From Alphaproteobacteria bacterium (lineage in GTDB: Bacteria > Pseudomonadota > Alphaproteobacteria > DSM-16000 > Inquilinaceae): a stretch of DNA of 6,716 nucleotides. This document shows positions 5,096 to 6,716 of the stretch, in pieces. The notes under the pieces are model-generated. The model was given only the letters and a program-made list of their open reading frames with translations, was not told where the DNA came from and ran no database searches. The translations under genes were made by a program, and so were the position numbers. The stretch lies in NCBI GenBank assembly GCA_029263555.1, contig JAJUFW010000167.1, positions 1 to 6,716 on the forward strand. The letters run 5' to 3'. Position 1 is the stretch's first letter. Every line of letters starts with the position of its first letter.

Positions 5096-6663
5096 TCGTC
5101 GATGCTCGCAAACATGGCCAGGGTGTCTTCGAGCTTGTTGGGCACGTATCCCACGCCCTCGCGGCTCGCCCAGGTGACCTCCGGCCAGTAGAGCGGCAGG
5201 ATGGCGTAGTCGCCGAAGGCGATGTCCGCAGCCTCCGCCAGGAGTTCCGCCCGCCGGCTCTCGTCGAACTCGGCCAGGGCCTCACGCATCTTGGCGTCGT
5301 AGTCGGGGTTCGAGTAGCGCATCCGGTTGAACGAACCCGTGCCCGCGTCCTCGTCGTAGGTCATCAGCACGTTGGTCATGCCCGGCGCGGAAGACGGCGT
5401 CGTCGTGCCGAAGGAGAAGATGAACGCGCTGAATTCCTGCTTGCCGGCCGCGCCTGCATAGACGTTGTAGGGCTGGGTCACCACGCCGTTCACCTGCAGG
5501 CCGCCGCGGGCGAAGAGCTGGCCCAGGGCCTGGGCGATGTCGCCGTCGCCCGGGAAGCGGTCGTTCGACGAATGGATGGTGATGCCGAAGCCGTCCGGAT
5601 AGCCCGCTTCCGCCAGCAGCGCCCGGGCCGCATCGAGGTCGATCGTGTCGGGCTCCAGATTGTCCGAATGGCCGGCGATTCCCTCGGGCACCATCTGCTC
5701 CGCCGGTGCGCCGGCGCCGGACAGGATCCGGTCGATGAGGAGCTGCCGGTCGATCATCTTCGACATGGCTTCGCGCACCCGCCGGTCCTTGAGCGGGTTC
5801 GGGTTCAGGGGCCGGCCGTCGGCGCCGACGATCCAGGGGCTTTCGTCACGGGCGCTGTCGAGTCCCAGATAGATGAGGCGCGCCGAAGGGGTGGAGTGAA
5901 GGACGATGCCGTCGACCGCTTCCAGCGTCGCCTTGTCGGAGGGCGGCACGGCGTCGATCAGGTCGACGTCGCCGGCCCTGAGCGCGGCGACGCGCGCCGC
6001 CGCGTTCGAGATGAGCCGGAAGGTGACCCTTTCGAAATCGGGCTTTTCACCCCAGTAATCGTCGTTGCGCTCCAAGACCAGGCGGTCGCCGGGCACCCAT
6101 TCGACGAACTTGTACGGCCCCGTTCCGATGGCCGCCGCTCCACTGTTGAAGTCGTCGGTGCCGGCATTCTCGGCCGCCTTCTTGGAAACGATGTAGACGA
6201 GACCGGCCAGCTCCATGAATTGCGGCGTCGGGCGCGTCGTCGTGAACTTCACCGTCAGCGGGTCGATGATCTCCATCGACGCGATCGGGCCGACATTGGC
6301 GGTGAAGGGGGCCGGACTGTTCGGGACCTGCGGCGCACGCTCGAGCGAGAAGACGACGTCCTCGGCCGTGAAGGGCGTGCCGTCGTGGAACTTCACGCCC
6401 TCGCGCAGCTTCACGATCCAGGTCAGCTCGTCCGTGTTCTCCCACTCGACGGCCAGGCCCGGATGGATGCGCAGGTTCTCGTCCGGGATCACCAGACGGT
6501 CGAAGACGTGCTGGGCCGCCTGCTGGCTGTTGCCGGTGCGCGAGAAATGCGGATCGATGGCCTGCGGCTCGGTCGACGACCCGATCGTCAGGTCGACCGC
6601 GTAGACGCCCGTCGACAGACAGGTCGACAGGGCCAGGGCGGCAATGAATGAGCGGATTTTCAT
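5092..6663 (-). CDS. ABC transporter substrate-binding protein, family 5 (DppA/OppA-like)
   Basis: Periplasmic ligand-binding protein of 523 residues for a peptide/nickel/opine-type ABC importer. Residues 1-22 are a Sec signal peptide with K2/R4, a hydrophobic core and a V-Y-A cleavage motif at 20-22. C15 is not in a proper lipobox, so this is not a lipoprotein. Family 5 hallmarks include DPHFSRTG at 37-44, KLREGVKFHDGTPFTAEDVV at 85-104 and GTGPYKFVEW at 180-189. The ATG at 6663 is supported by AAGGGAG at 6671-6677 with 7-nt spacing. It is the first gene of a two-gene transcript with the hydrolase, joined by a 4-base overlap. No permease or ATPase gene is present downstream; they would have to lie beyond 6716 or elsewhere. 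Ligand specificity cannot be told from sequence: peptides are likeliest given the hydrolase partner, but opines or other amides fit too. Confidence 0.95.
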   Translation of the reverse strand: MKIRSFIAALALSTCLSTGVYAVDLTIGSSTEPQAIDPHFSRTGNSQQAAQHVFDRLVIPDENLRIHPGLAVEWENTDELTWIVKLREGVKFHDGTPFTAEDVVFSLERAPQVPNSPAPFTANVGPIASMEIIDPLTVKFTTTRPTPQFMELAGLVYIVSKKAAENAGTDDFNSGAAAIGTGPYKFVEWVPGDRLVLERNDDYWGEKPDFERVTFRLISNAAARVAALRAGDVDLIDAVPPSDKATLEAVDGIVLHSTPSARLIYLGLDSARDESPWIVGADGRPLNPNPLKDRRVREAMSKMIDRQLLIDRILSGAGAPAEQMVPEGIAGHSDNLEPDTIDLDAARALLAEAGYPDGFGITIHSSNDRFPGDGDIAQALGQLFARGGLQVNGVVTQPYNVYAGAAGKQEFSAFIFSFGTTTPSSAPGMTNVLMTYDEDAGTGSFNRMRYSNPDYDAKMREALAEFDESRRAELLAEAADIAFGDYAILPLYWPEVTWASREGVGYVPNKLEDTLAMFASIDE

Positions 6664-6670
6664 GAGACGG

Positions 6671-6677
6671 CTCCCTT
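6671..6677 (-). promoter_or_regulatory. Ribosome-binding site of the substrate-binding protein gene
   Basis: On the minus strand this reads AAGGGAG, with a 7-nt spacer to the ATG at 6663. It fixes the start in front of a canonical signal peptide. The remaining bases to 6716 are too few to place a promoter. Confidence 0.7.
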
Positions 6678-6716
6678 CTCCCGGTTGAACATTGGCGCCG
6701 CCCCCGCGACCGGCGG

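Noticed and set aside
3641..5191. 516-codon plus-strand open frame across the hydrolase
   Set aside because: It is antisense to a well-recognised hydrolase, rich in Arg/Ala/Gly/His from GC-rich codon complements, and has no domain signature.
5572..6651. 359-codon plus-strand open frame across the binding protein
   Set aside because: It is antisense to a family 5 binding protein with signal peptide and ribosome-binding site. Its composition is typical of a shadow frame.
6598..6663. Lipoprotein signal at C15 of the binding protein
   Set aside because: The residues before the Cys are L-S-T, which does not fit a lipobox. A V-Y-A signal peptidase I site follows at residue 22.

Overview
This is a GC-rich window from a bacterial chromosome, most likely an alphaproteobacterium. 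The strongest evidence is a biotin-regulation cassette. A FadR-type GntR regulator is encoded next to bioY, and an exact copy of the decamer TTATAGATAA lies in the bioY leader. This is the published recognition sequence of BioR, a regulator described from Alphaproteobacteria (Rhizobiales and Rhodobacterales). Rhodobacterales is my guess from the protein sequences; the window alone does not prove it.

Layout, left to right. (1) 79-819, plus strand: a class I SAM-dependent methyltransferase of unknown substrate, convergent with the next block. (2) 875-2618, minus strand, transcribed bioY, then a DUF1284-type Cys-rich protein, then bioR. The first two genes share an ATGA stop/start overlap. bioY has an exact BioR box and a good ribosome-binding site. 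bioR has its own 8/10 BioR-like box directly before its preferred start codon, suggesting autoregulation. (3) 2619-3175: a stretch without an intact gene. It holds the bioY leader, about 200 bp with nothing recognisable, and the decayed plus-strand tail of a Rieske [2Fe-2S] oxidoreductase whose first cluster-binding motif is destroyed. It ends with a perfect 16-bp-stem hairpin. (4) 3176-6663, minus strand: an exported family 5 (peptide-type) ABC substrate-binding protein, followed with another ATGA overlap by a CocE/NonD (S15-like) serine hydrolase. The hairpin lies 54 bp past its stop codon and is the probable terminator.

How it works together. BioR probably represses bioY and the coupled DUF1284 gene in response to biotin status and may also limit its own synthesis. 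BioY would import biotin, either alone or with BioMN proteins encoded elsewhere. The DUF1284 protein is the least understood member: its coupling to bioY makes a role in biotin uptake or use a reasonable hypothesis. The second module looks like capture of a peptide or similar ligand in the periplasm followed by cytoplasmic hydrolysis. Its permease and ATPase genes are not in the window. I found no mobile element, CRISPR array, tRNA or rRNA, and nothing I would call a wholly new system. The most useful leads are the coupled DUF1284 gene, the bioR self-operator and the Rieske relic.
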